Under the pieces are notes generated by a model. That model had not been told where the DNA came from. It worked only from the letters and a program-made list of their open reading frames with translations, and did not search any database. A stretch of DNA of 12,512 nucleotides. Source: Nitrospirota bacterium (GTDB taxonomy: Bacteria; Nitrospirota; Thermodesulfovibrionia; Thermodesulfovibrionales; JdFR-85). The position numbers and the translations under genes are program-made. Positions 1-6,632 of the stretch are shown here, piece by piece. The stretch lies in NCBI GenBank assembly GCA_015485235.1, contig WFTX01000061.1, forward strand, positions 1-12,512, written 5' to 3'. Within the stretch, counting starts at the first letter, position 1. Every line of letters begins with the position of its first letter.

Positions 1-61
1 TTCCCAGATAGCGTAATCCTTCTTTTTCAAATGTGTCGTGCATTGATATTTTCTCCGCCAT
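1..61 (-). CDS. 5' end of a divergent gene, product unknown (partial)
   Basis: Reading leftward from an ATG at 59-61 there is an open frame to the window edge that encodes MAEKISMHDTFEKEGLRYLG. The ATG is preceded by a good Shine-Dalgarno sequence (AGGGAGG, complement of 66-72, 4 nt spacer). A second in-frame ATG lies at 41-43. The gene would be divergent from the MFS gene, with about 75 bp between the two starts. Only 20 codons are visible, too few to identify a family. The case rests on the ribosome binding site, the open frame and the tidy divergent layout. Confidence 0.45.
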   Translation of the reverse strand, partial: MAEKISMHDTFEKEGLRYLG

Positions 62-80
62 ACCGCCTCCCTGCGGAATC

Positions 81-118
81 AGGATTATTTTGGACACTAC
101 TGTCAGTCCATAAATCCT
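81..118. other. Imperfect hairpin in the divergent leader
   Basis: AGGATT (81-86) can pair with AATCCT (113-118), and GGAC (92-95) with GTCC (106-109), leaving an internal loop and a 10-nt apical loop. It lies between the two divergent starts, just upstream of the MFS ribosome binding site. It could be a leader structure or an operator. No convincing -35/-10 pair was found in this gap. Confidence 0.25.
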
Positions 119-120
119 TA

Positions 121-128
121 AGAGGGAG
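121..128 (+). promoter_or_regulatory. Ribosome binding site that sets the MFS start at a TTG
   Basis: AGAGGGAG lies 7 nt upstream of a TTG codon at 136-138. The upstream in-frame ATG at 31 has no comparable site and would place the start inside the divergent gene. Confidence 0.6.
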
Positions 129-135
129 ACGTTCT

Positions 136-1326
136 TTGGAAGATAAAAAGACCCCCTTCTCAGCACTGACTGTCAGGAATTACAGATACTTCCTGACGGC
201 ACAGGTGATCTCGTTGACAGGGACCTGGATGCATCAGGCAGCCCAGAGCTGGCTGGTATACGATCTAACACATTCACCCCTTTACCTCGGTTACACAGGG
301 GCGGTATTATCACTTCCCATCCTCCTGTTCACACTCTTCGGTGGCATCCTGGCAGACCGTTTTCCCAAAAAGTCCATCCTCATCCTCACACAGTTTCTGA
401 GCATCTTTCCTCCCCTCTTACTCGGTATTCTAACACTGAGCCATACAGTCTCCGTGTGGCAGGTTCTTCTCGTGGCCTTCATGATGGGAAGCATAAACTC
501 AATAGACATCCCGGCCAGACAATCCTTTCTTATCGAGATGGTTGGCCGGGGGTACCTTCTGAATGCAATCGCTCTGCACTCTGCCTCATTTCACGGCTCA
601 AGGATGCTGGGGCCCGTAATTGCAGGTCTGCTCATATCTTCAATCGGCCTTCCGTACTGCTTTCTCATAAACGCACTAAGCTTCATTCCTGTTGTGGTTG
701 TCCTCAGGAAGATGGACATAACCGAGAGGATGCGAAAGTCAAAGGATATACTTTCGGATTTCAGAGAGGGGCTGGGATTCATCCGGCACAACAGGGTGAT
801 AAGGCGACTGCTTTTTACCATAATGATCTTCAGCATTTTCGGGATGCCCTACAATCACTTTCTGCCCTACTTTGCCGAAGATGTCTTTCATAAAGGCGCC
901 CGGGGACTCGGTCTTCTCATGGGAGGCGGAGGCACAGGTGCGTTGCTTGCTGCTCTCACCCTCGCCATAAAGGGAGATATAAAGAACAAGAGAAGATACA
1001 TTATAGTTGCGTCCCTTATATTCCCCTTTGCCCTGATTTCATTTGCAGTTACAAAAAACTTCCTTCTGGGAATCTTTTTTCTCATGGTTGCCGGTTTTTC
1101 CCTTGTAAGCCTCCTTGCCACCGCAAACAGTTTCATTCAATTAAAGGTACCCGATGAACTCAGAGGGAGGGTGATGAGTGTCTTTTCCTTTCTGTTTCTC
1201 GGGATGGTCCCGATCGGGAGTTTTACGCTTGGTTATCTTGCAGAATACATGGGTACATCACAGATGCTTGTCATATCAGGAATAGTATGCCTTGTGGCAG
1301 CAGTAGTGCATACTGCGAACCGTTGA
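136..1326 (+). CDS. MFS transporter, MFS_3 / EntS-like exporter family
   Basis: This is an integral membrane major facilitator protein of about 396 residues, close to the usual length for a 12-TM exporter. From the TTG start it begins LEDKKTPFSAL. It shows the family pattern NYRYFLTAQ, then TWMHQAAQSWLVYDLT at the end of TM1, and motif A as GGILADRFPKK in the TM2-3 loop. A second-half counterpart reads VPDELRGRVMS. These features fit the EntS/MFS_3 (PF05977) drug or siderophore exporter group, and the substrate cannot be read from sequence. An ATG at 31 would add 35 residues (MCRALIF...), but that extension is not membrane-like, lacks a ribosome binding site and overlaps the divergent gene, so the TTG is preferred. 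The gene converges on tusA across a shared terminator and has no evident tie to sulfur metabolism. Confidence 0.88.
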   Translation: MEDKKTPFSALTVRNYRYFLTAQVISLTGTWMHQAAQSWLVYDLTHSPLYLGYTGAVLSLPILLFTLFGGILADRFPKKSILILTQFLSIFPPLLLGILTLSHTVSVWQVLLVAFMMGSINSIDIPARQSFLIEMVGRGYLLNAIALHSASFHGSRMLGPVIAGLLISSIGLPYCFLINALSFIPVVVVLRKMDITERMRKSKDILSDFREGLGFIRHNRVIRRLLFTIMIFSIFGMPYNHFLPYFAEDVFHKGARGLGLLMGGGGTGALLAALTLAIKGDIKNKRRYIIVASLIFPFALISFAVTKNFLLGIFFLMVAGFSLVSLLATANSFIQLKVPDELRGRVMSVFSFLFLGMVPIGSFTLGYLAEYMGTSQMLVISGIVCLVAAVVHTANR

Positions 1327-1352
1327 TCAGGTCGGGGAAATATGATGAAGGT

Positions 1353-1395
1353 ATGTTACAGGAGGGGAGGATGCCGTCCCCTCCTGTAACATTTT
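1353..1395 (+). terminator. Intrinsic terminator between convergent genes
   Basis: A perfect 16-bp inverted repeat has arms 1353-1368 (ATGTTACAGGAGGGGA) and 1377-1392, an 8-nt loop, and a short T-run (1392-1395) on the plus strand. It begins 26 nt after the MFS stop. It also lies about 13 nt past the tusA stop, so it probably serves both genes. The minus-strand side lacks a clear U-tract. Confidence 0.85.
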
Positions 1396-1405
1396 GATAT
1401 TATGC

Positions 1406-1642
1406 TCAGCCCTTTTTGATCAGGAATGTAAATTCCCCGCCGTTTTCCTTCAACTCTATCAGTTCACTTCCGAGTCTCTTGATGAGTGCAGGGATATCGG
1501 ACTTTGAGCCGGGATCGGTTGTAATAACCTCAAGCACCTCTCCTGACTGCATTGCATCCAGATGTTTTTTTGTCTTCAGAACCGGCATGGGACAGTTCTG
1601 GCCACTTAAATCAATCCTCTGTGCTACGCTTGTTTCAGACAT
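1406..1642 (-). CDS. tusA: TusA-family sulfur carrier protein
   Basis: This is a 78-residue cytoplasmic sulfur carrier. The signature DLSGQNCPMPVLKTKK contains the CPxP motif, with the persulfide-bearing cysteine at residue 17, followed by the family's GEVLEVITTDPGSKSDIP and a C-terminal FLIKKG strand. TusA proteins pass persulfide sulfur between partners, for example to Dsr or sHdr-type oxidation enzymes, tRNA thiolation or molybdenum cofactor enzymes. The ATG at 1642 is chosen because AGGAGG lies 7 nt upstream. An in-frame GTG at 1675 would add 11 residues and overlap the upstream stop. The gene is last in the yeeE-DUF302-tusA operon. YeeE/YedE and TusA are a well-known functional pair in thiosulfate uptake, so this copy probably receives sulfur from the adjacent permease. 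Confidence 0.92.
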   Translation of the reverse strand: MSETSVAQRIDLSGQNCPMPVLKTKKHLDAMQSGEVLEVITTDPGSKSDIPALIKRLGSELIELKENGGEFTFLIKKG

Positions 1643-1649
1643 GACTTCT

Positions 1650-1655
1650 CCTCCT
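1650..1655 (-). promoter_or_regulatory. Ribosome binding site that sets the tusA start
   Basis: AGGAGG on the minus strand, 7 nt before the ATG at 1642, within a purine-rich run. It decides between that ATG and the upstream GTG at 1675. Confidence 0.7.
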
Positions 1656-1671
1656 TCTCCTGTTGATATGT

Positions 1672-2223
1672 TCACTCATATTCCTTGTGCAGTTCCCGCA
1701 CATCGTTTATTATATCCTTCAGAAGCTCTTCCACCTCATCCAGCACCTTGTTGCGATCATTATCCTTCCAGATAAGATGCCTGTAGGAAATATAAATTTC
1801 ATCAGGCTTGCCGGGGAGGGAATAAACCATTATTTGATAAGGGCAGAATGAGATATAATGGGGGTTAACCTCCAGCATGTCCCTTGATACAACGGCACTG
1901 CAAAACTCCATTACCTTCGCCCTCTCATATATCTTTCTTGTCCTTCCCAGTGCCTTGCCTGTACGTTCAAGCATTTCACCAACATGGGACACGCTTGAGA
2001 TAACCAGCCCTCTGTCATTCAGAGCCATTTTCAAGTCTTCCCATACCTCGTCATAGTCACCATTGATCTTGTAGATAACAACAGGATCTTTACAGTAAGC
2101 AGAAGACAATGTGGATGCAGTTCTCTCTGCCTTTCCGTTAAACGCACAGCCTGACAGTATTAACAGAACAAAAAGGACAGACAAACCTCTGGTTATTTTC
2201 CTATAAATACCCGGCCTCACCAT
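1672..2223 (-). CDS. DUF302-domain lipoprotein
   Basis: This 183-residue protein has a lipoprotein signal: basic residues, a hydrophobic stretch (about 14-23) and the lipobox LSGC, with the lipidated cysteine at residue 26. The mature part (about 48-155) matches the DUF302 pattern. It has YDEVWEDLKMALNDRGLVISSVSHVG, then KVMEFCSAVVSRDML with C108, and ISFCPYQIMVYSLP with C127, followed by a YRH segment. DUF302 proteins have no settled biochemical role, but they recur beside sulfur-oxidation and transport genes. The gene starts 7 nt after the yeeE stop and its own stop lies in the tusA leader, so the three are co-transcribed. I infer a periplasmic, membrane-anchored accessory to sulfur uptake. 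C108 and C127 could bind a sulfur intermediate or a metal; this is not demonstrated. Confidence 0.82.
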   Translation of the reverse strand: MVRPGIYRKITRGLSVLFVLLILSGCAFNGKAERTASTLSSAYCKDPVVIYKINGDYDEVWEDLKMALNDRGLVISSVSHVGEMLERTGKALGRTRKIYERAKVMEFCSAVVSRDMLEVNPHYISFCPYQIMVYSLPGKPDEIYISYRHLIWKDNDRNKVLDEVEELLKDIINDVRELHKEYE

Positions 2224-2230
2224 AATATTT

Positions 2231-3463
2231 TCACAGTTCCCTCATCAGCCGCCAGTTCATGTATTTAGCCCCGGAAATAGCTCCCAGAAAAATGAATGAC
2301 ATCGTCAGAATACTCCCAATAGACAGTGTAGAAAATCCACTCAGTCCCTGTCCAATATTACAACCGAGGGCAAGAACTGCACCAAAGCCCATCAATAGCC
2401 CACCGACAAGATTATATTTGAACTGCTGAAGCGGCGGTGCAACCCATGTGAAACTACCGCTTATGACGGCAGCCACCAATGCTCCGGCTATAACCCCAAG
2501 CACTGATGCTATGGCAAAATTTATCGATTCTCCCGTCCAGAGAATAATGTACCTGAAGGTCTGGGCATCGGCAAGCGCAAAAGTCAGACTCTTCGGCCGC
2601 CAGAACTGAAGCAACGTCGGGTCATCAGGACCTGTGTAGGAGAAAGAATCCAGGTAGGGCAGGACTTTGTAAGCTATCCCGTTTATCCACCAGGCGAAAA
2701 CTATGGTAAGTCCTATGCCTACTCCTGCAACAGGCCAGCGCCAGTTCCACCATTCAGAATCCCTTGAAGCAGTAAGCATGAACACAAGCAATACGACCTC
2801 TACAACGGCTATCACGATATAGTATGGCACAGCACCACCTAATATGTCGGGAATATACTGGGTCTGCATTTCTGCGGTCACACTGTTGAAAACATCTACT
2901 CTCAGATGGGCAGTAATACCCCACAATGTTGCACCTGATGAAAATATGAAAGCCAGAACACTGACCAGTCCGCCAAGGTTACCCTCCGAGGACCTTACAA
3001 GGATCCTGCTCGCACACCCTCCGGCATAGACTATCCCGACACCGAATATGAACCCGCCGACCATATAACTCAACCAGGTGAATGGCGAAGAAACATAGAT
3101 ACTTCTCGTGATATCAACATCACCCATCCTGTAAAGGACCTGGGTCCCAAGTATTGCAACAAAAAGTGCCATCGCATACGCCCGTGACTGGGTCAACTCG
3201 CGTATTGTAACAATGCTGTGACAGGCGGCTGCAATACAGAACTTGCTTCTCTGCACAATCGCGCCCATCAGCCCCCCGATTATGAATCCTGAAACTATAA
3301 CCGTTGTCTTGATCGATTGTTTTATAGCCGCCAGATCCTCATCGGAAAGTGTGTCAGGATCTATGCTCAGATATCTCCTTATTTTGAATATCAGAACCAG
3401 AGTTGCTATGAATCCTGCAACAATAAGCAACAAAACAATGCCTTCCCTGATTTTCTGTTTCAA
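2231..3463 (-). CDS. YeeE/YedE-family thiosulfate/sulfur permease
   Basis: This is a polytopic inner-membrane protein of 410 residues. The family's three conserved cysteine motifs are present: RSKFCIAAAC (C76), YAGGCASRILVR (C150) and ALGCNIGQGLSG (C368). In the characterised thiosulfate importer TsuA/YeeE, cysteines spaced in this way relay thiosulfate across the membrane. The ATG at 3508 would add MYRLSLNLKCSGGET, which translates the ribosome binding site itself. A TTG at 3463 with GGAGGTGA just upstream is a better start and leaves an N-terminal helix beginning KQKIREGIVLLLIV. The gene heads an operon with the DUF302 lipoprotein and tusA and follows a predicted sigma-54 promoter. Related family members move other sulfur species, so thiosulfate is likely rather than certain. 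The Sox neighbourhood supports it. Confidence 0.9.
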   Translation of the reverse strand: MKQKIREGIVLLLIVAGFIATLVLIFKIRRYLSIDPDTLSDEDLAAIKQSIKTTVIVSGFIIGGLMGAIVQRSKFCIAAACHSIVTIRELTQSRAYAMALFVAILGTQVLYRMGDVDITRSIYVSSPFTWLSYMVGGFIFGVGIVYAGGCASRILVRSSEGNLGGLVSVLAFIFSSGATLWGITAHLRVDVFNSVTAEMQTQYIPDILGGAVPYYIVIAVVEVVLLVFMLTASRDSEWWNWRWPVAGVGIGLTIVFAWWINGIAYKVLPYLDSFSYTGPDDPTLLQFWRPKSLTFALADAQTFRYIILWTGESINFAIASVLGVIAGALVAAVISGSFTWVAPPLQQFKYNLVGGLLMGFGAVLALGCNIGQGLSGFSTLSIGSILTMSFIFLGAISGAKYMNWRLMREL

Positions 3464-3467
3464 CGTC

Positions 3468-3475
3468 TCACCTCC
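3468..3475 (-). promoter_or_regulatory. Ribosome binding site for the yeeE-family gene (TTG start)
   Basis: GGAGGTGA on the minus strand, a full-length anti-16S match. It ends 4 nt before the TTG at 3463, and its GGAGG core is 7 nt away. It lies inside the longer reading frame that begins at 3508, arguing against that start. Confidence 0.75.
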
Positions 3476-3532
3476 AGAGCATTTAAGATTTAAAGATAGC
3501 CTGTACAAGCAATTATCAGCCTTCAGAAATCA

Positions 3533-3547
3533 ACATGATTATCATGT
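3533..3547. promoter_or_regulatory. 15-bp palindrome in the yeeE leader (operator candidate)
   Basis: ACATGATTATCATGT is a perfect inverted repeat around a central T. It lies about 18-32 nt downstream of the predicted sigma-54 start site, a position suited to a repressor or to a leader RNA structure. No bound factor is known. Confidence 0.35.
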
Positions 3548-3575
3548 ATCAGACCTTGCTGATTTACAGTATTTA

Positions 3576-3592
3576 AGCAAGGAGCATGCCAG
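3576..3592 (-). promoter_or_regulatory. Sigma-54 (-24/-12) promoter of the yeeE-DUF302-tusA operon
   Basis: The minus strand reads CTGGCATGCTCCTTGCT. It has GG at -24, GC at -12, exactly 10 nt between them, and the full TGGCA and TTGCT blocks. It differs from the consensus YTGGCACGRNNNTTGCW only at the C after TGGCA and at the R position. The predicted start is near 3565, giving a leader of about 100 nt before the TTG at 3463. The neighbouring upstream gene encodes an NtrC-type activator, the protein class this promoter type requires. Confidence 0.8.
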
Positions 3593-3605
3593 AGCAACAA
3601 ACGAT

Positions 3606-3716
3606 TGAACACACAATTTTTCTTTTAACTTCTGGAGATTCCATCAGGTCATGAACCCGAAAACTGTTCATTTTTGTTCAGACAGGACGATTCTGCTGTT
3701 CATAGATGGTCAGAAC
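3606..3716. promoter_or_regulatory. Cluster of GTTCA/TGAAC half-sites, likely activator-binding region
   Basis: TGAAC occurs at 3606-3610 and 3652-3656, GTTCA at 3666-3670, 3676-3680 and 3698-3702, and a GAAC at 3713-3716. ATGAAC (3651-3656) and GTTCAT (3666-3671) form an inverted repeat with a 9-bp spacer. CTGTTCAT recurs exactly at 3664-3671 and 3696-3703. The direct copies begin 10, 22 and 32 bp apart, close to whole helical turns. The main cluster is about 85-150 bp upstream of the predicted start, typical for enhancer sites of NtrC-family activators. Confidence 0.6.
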
Positions 3717-3803
3717 CATCCTTATGGGGAAGGTAGACTACAGGTATAACATTCGCAGGTATCAGGAATGGTCTGGCTGGATATGAGGCTTAATAAGGAG
3801 GCC

Positions 3804-5144
3804 TTAGAGGAGATCGTATTTTTCCATCTTCGTTCGAAGCTGTCTTCTTGTGATTCCAAGCCGTTTAGCCGCTCTTGTCTGATTCCATTTCTCCGCCCTG
3901 AGTGCCTTGATTACGGCAAGTTTTTCAATCTCCGAAAGAGACATATCCGGCAGCTCATCAATCTCAGAGGGTTCAATTCTGTGCAGTTTGCTTATCTTTT
4001 GCGGGAGGTCCTCGAGAGATATGATATCACTCCTTGTCATTACTATGGCCCTCTCGATTATATTCTGTAATTCCCTGACGTTTCCCGGCCAGTCATACCT
4101 GCTCAAGGCCTCCATAGCCGGTGGAGAGATACGCGTTACATACTTTTTGTTCTCTTCTGCAAATATTCTCAGAAAATGCTCGGCAAGAAGTTCAATATCC
4201 TCCCGTCTCTCCCTGAGGGGAGGAACATCAATCTGTATGACGTTTATTCTGTAGTATAACTCCTCCCTGAACCTGCCAGAAGCAATATCATCTTCGAGAT
4301 CCCTGTTGGTGGCAGCTATTATCCGGCAATCGGACATTACAGGTCTGGTCCCACCGATCCTGAAGAACTCCCTCTCCTGAATGAATCTCAAGAGTTTGAC
4401 CTGCATGTTCAGAGACATGTCTCCTATCTCATCGAGGAACAGTGTCCCGCCATCAGCAAGTTCCACCTTTCCAACCTCCCTGGTGGTTGCACCTGTGTAA
4501 GCACCCTGTTCGTGCCCGAACAGTTCATTCTCAATAAGTTCGGCTGGCACAGCAGCACAATTAATGGCAATAAAAGGGCCGTCCCTTCGTGAGGAAGCCC
4601 TGTGCATGGCTCGGGCAACCAGTTCCTTGCCGGTTCCTGACTCACCGCAGATCAGGATATTCGCCTTACTGGACGCAACAATATCTATTGTGGAAAGGAC
4701 ATCCCTGATTTTCTTGCTTCTGCCTATTATTCCGTGTTCATCATTCATACGGGACCTGTCTTCCTCGCCCTCTATGAAGTGTTGTTCCCTGAGCAGCGTA
4801 TGCCTGATGATTGCAACCATATCCTTCATGTCAACAGGTTTCGTAAGGTAGTTGGATGCCCCAATCTTTATGGCTTCGACAGCGTTTTCAATGCTGCCAT
4901 AAGCAGTTATCATGATTACCGGTATGGAGGGGATTGTTTTCTTCACCCATTTCAACAGTTCAAGCCCTGATTTGCCGGGAAGTTTCAAGTCCAGAAGTAT
5001 TAGATCGTATTTCTCGTCAAGAAGCCTGGCCTGGGCATCTTCATAATCCATCACTGCATCGGCAAAATAGCCTTCCTGTCTGAGGTATCTCGTTATTACC
5101 TTCCTGATGTTTTTCTCATCATCTACTATTAGAATCTTCTCCAT
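3804..5144 (-). CDS. NtrC-family sigma-54-dependent response regulator
   Basis: This 446-residue cytoplasmic activator has three domains. The receiver domain (about 1-120) shows D8/D9, phosphoacceptor D52 in LLDLKLPG, T80 and K102. The AAA+ domain (about 138-370) has Walker A GESGTGKE (167-174), the sigma-54-contacting loop GAYTGA (214-219, with Y in place of the usual F), Walker B LFLDEIGD (235-242) and the RxxxxxxR region near 292-299. A Fis-type helix-turn-helix occupies about 403-446 (NQTRAAKRLGITRRQLRTKM). The ATG at 5144 follows GAGGGTGA. The gene starts 24 nt after the kinase stop, so the two form a two-component pair. The adjacent sigma-54 promoter is the obvious target. Its own expression should depend on the promoter upstream of the PhnD-like gene. 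Confidence 0.95.
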   Translation of the reverse strand: MEKILIVDDEKNIRKVITRYLRQEGYFADAVMDYEDAQARLLDEKYDLILLDLKLPGKSGLELLKWVKKTIPSIPVIMITAYGSIENAVEAIKIGASNYLTKPVDMKDMVAIIRHTLLREQHFIEGEEDRSRMNDEHGIIGRSKKIRDVLSTIDIVASSKANILICGESGTGKELVARAMHRASSRRDGPFIAINCAAVPAELIENELFGHEQGAYTGATTREVGKVELADGGTLFLDEIGDMSLNMQVKLLRFIQEREFFRIGGTRPVMSDCRIIAATNRDLEDDIASGRFREELYYRINVIQIDVPPLRERREDIELLAEHFLRIFAEENKKYVTRISPPAMEALSRYDWPGNVRELQNIIERAIVMTRSDIISLEDLPQKISKLHRIEPSEIDELPDMSLSEIEKLAVIKALRAEKWNQTRAAKRLGITRRQLRTKMEKYDLL

Positions 5145-5168
5145 GGAATCACCCTCGAATCTGGTAAA

Positions 5169-6632
5169 TCAAAGTTTCTTTACCATGATATCTGCCTGGC
5201 TGTTACCTGCATGCCGCACTGGAATTCTGACAGTAAAGCACGCTCCATTTTTCGTATTTTCGAAAAAAACCTCTCCATGATGAGACAGAACTATTTTATA
5301 CACTATAGCCAGCCCGAGACCGGTTCCGTCATGTTTTGTCGTGAAGAACGGTCTGAATATCATTTCTGCAATCTCACTCGGTATTCCGGGACCGCTGTCT
5401 TCAATTGTAACAACTATATAGCCGGAAGATGTATCCATACTGATGTTTATCTCCCCATCCTTTTCTATCGCCTGCACGGAGTTCATCATGATATTCATGA
5501 ATGCCTGTTTGAGAAGGGTGGGATCGGCTATTGTGTCCGGTGGCCTCTCGCCCTCAACGGTAACTTTTATACCGGATTCTTCAAGGTCCGGTTCAAGGAG
5601 ATCGTTCACCTTTTTTATTATATCCTCAATATTGCATCTGACAGGTGATGGTTCAGGCATCCTGGCAAACCTCAGAAACCTTTCCGTCACCATTGTCATC
5701 TCCCTTACCTCATCCCGGACTATTTCAATATATTCTATCATATCATTTCTGTTGCTCACGGCCTCAAGACCGGAAATTGCACCACTGATTGCGTAAAGGC
5801 TGTTTCTTATCTCATGGGCAATCTGTGCTGACATCTGGCCGACAGTGGCCATACAGGAGAGTTTCTCCTTCTCTTCAGACATCCTTATAAACTCCTTCAG
5901 ATATTTTCTCAGGTTCCGGAGCATCTGATGAAAGGCATGACTCAACTGGACGGTCTCATCACCATAGGATGATCGTGAATGATCCTCGCCTGACTGATAG
6001 ATCTCCTTGTCAAACTCCTCTATCTCCTTAAGGAGCTCTATTATGGGTCTGGTCAGCTTCCTTGATACTACAAAGGCCCCTCCCACACCGATCACAAAAA
6101 TAACCAGGGCAAGGTAGAACAACCTCATCTTGATTTTATAGAATTCTCCTCTGATCAGCTCCTGCTCTGCATCCCAGTCAAAACCTATTCTGACCGCACC
6201 CAGGATATCCCCATCAATCGTCACGGGCATCATGATATCAAGGCCGGACTCATTCTGGCTCTTACGGGATAGCATGATGTCCTGCAATTGCCTGTCTGTC
6301 GTTCCTATCTCCTGTATTTTATCCGAAGCCACTATGATCCCCCTGCTGTCAATCACCCTTACAGCCTTTATCTGCTCCGTCGCCTGTAGCTGTCTGACCT
6401 GCTGCATGAGATATGAATAATTCTCCGATACCAGTGAATCAGCAGCCGTGAGAACGAGTTTCCTTGCAATTGAATTATGAAAGTTCTTCATCTGTGAAAG
6501 AATGTTTCTTCTGGCAACAGAGAGGACTATGATGCTTATGGATATGTAGATGAATCCTATGAGTATTACTACATATATTATTCCTTTTGTCTTGATACTG
6601 ATTTTATTATTGAAGTTTTCCAGTAACTTCAT
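5169..6632 (-). CDS. Membrane sensor histidine kinase (HAMP, HisKA, HATPase)
   Basis: This 487-residue inner-membrane kinase is the partner of the regulator downstream. TM1 is about 17-40 and TM2 about 171-190, flanking an extracytoplasmic domain of about 130 residues (42-170) that looks like a single Cache-type fold, with AVRVIDSRGIIVASD. A HAMP linker follows (about 190-243). HisKA carries the phosphorylated H273 in AQIAHEIRNSLY. The ATP-binding domain has the N box (IMMNSVQA, N384), G1 DSGPGIP (412-418), FFTTKHDGTGLGLAI with G2 at 436-441, and ends near 472. The ATG at 6632 lies inside the 3' end of the PhnD-like gene (26 bp overlap), pointing to translational coupling. The periplasmic domain may touch the binding protein, as in other three-component sensors; that is inferred. 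Confidence 0.94.
   Translation of the reverse strand: MKLLENFNNKISIKTKGIIYVVILIGFIYISISIIVLSVARRNILSQMKNFHNSIARKLVLTAADSLVSENYSYLMQQVRQLQATEQIKAVRVIDSRGIIVASDKIQEIGTTDRQLQDIMLSRKSQNESGLDIMMPVTIDGDILGAVRIGFDWDAEQELIRGEFYKIKMRLFYLALVIFVIGVGGAFVVSRKLTRPIIELLKEIEEFDKEIYQSGEDHSRSSYGDETVQLSHAFHQMLRNLRKYLKEFIRMSEEKEKLSCMATVGQMSAQIAHEIRNSLYAISGAISGLEAVSNRNDMIEYIEIVRDEVREMTMVTERFLRFARMPEPSPVRCNIEDIIKKVNDLLEPDLEESGIKVTVEGERPPDTIADPTLLKQAFMNIMMNSVQAIEKDGEINISMDTSSGYIVVTIEDSGPGIPSEIAEMIFRPFFTTKHDGTGLGLAIVYKIVLSHHGEVFFENTKNGACFTVRIPVRHAGNSQADIMVKKL

Larger units (their letters stand above)
3464..3803. other. Regulatory gap between the response regulator and the yeeE operon
   Basis: This 340-bp stretch has no supported gene. 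From right to left it holds the regulator's 3' flank, a small hairpin (GATGGT 3705-3710 with ACCATC 3715-3720), the half-site cluster, the sigma-54 promoter, the leader palindrome and the yeeE ribosome binding site. No intrinsic terminator with a U-tract was found after the regulator gene, so some read-through is possible. Confidence 0.7.

Noticed and set aside
31..135. N-terminal extension of the MFS protein from ATG 31
   Set aside because: No ribosome binding site, no homologous-looking sequence, and it overlaps the divergent gene; TTG 136 has a good site.
456..893. Plus-strand open frame of 145 codons
   Set aside because: It lies wholly inside the MFS gene in another frame, lacks a ribosome binding site and shows no domain pattern.
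3243..3608. Plus-strand open frame of 121 codons over the yeeE leader
   Set aside because: It is antisense to the permease N-terminus and covers the promoter; no family resemblance.
3705..3720. Hairpin GATGGT/ACCATC as a terminator for the response regulator
   Set aside because: The stem is only 6 bp and is not followed by a U-tract on the minus strand; it may instead belong to the activator-binding region.
3768..4070. Plus-strand open frame of 100 codons
   Set aside because: Antisense to the DNA-binding end of the response regulator, with no supporting context.
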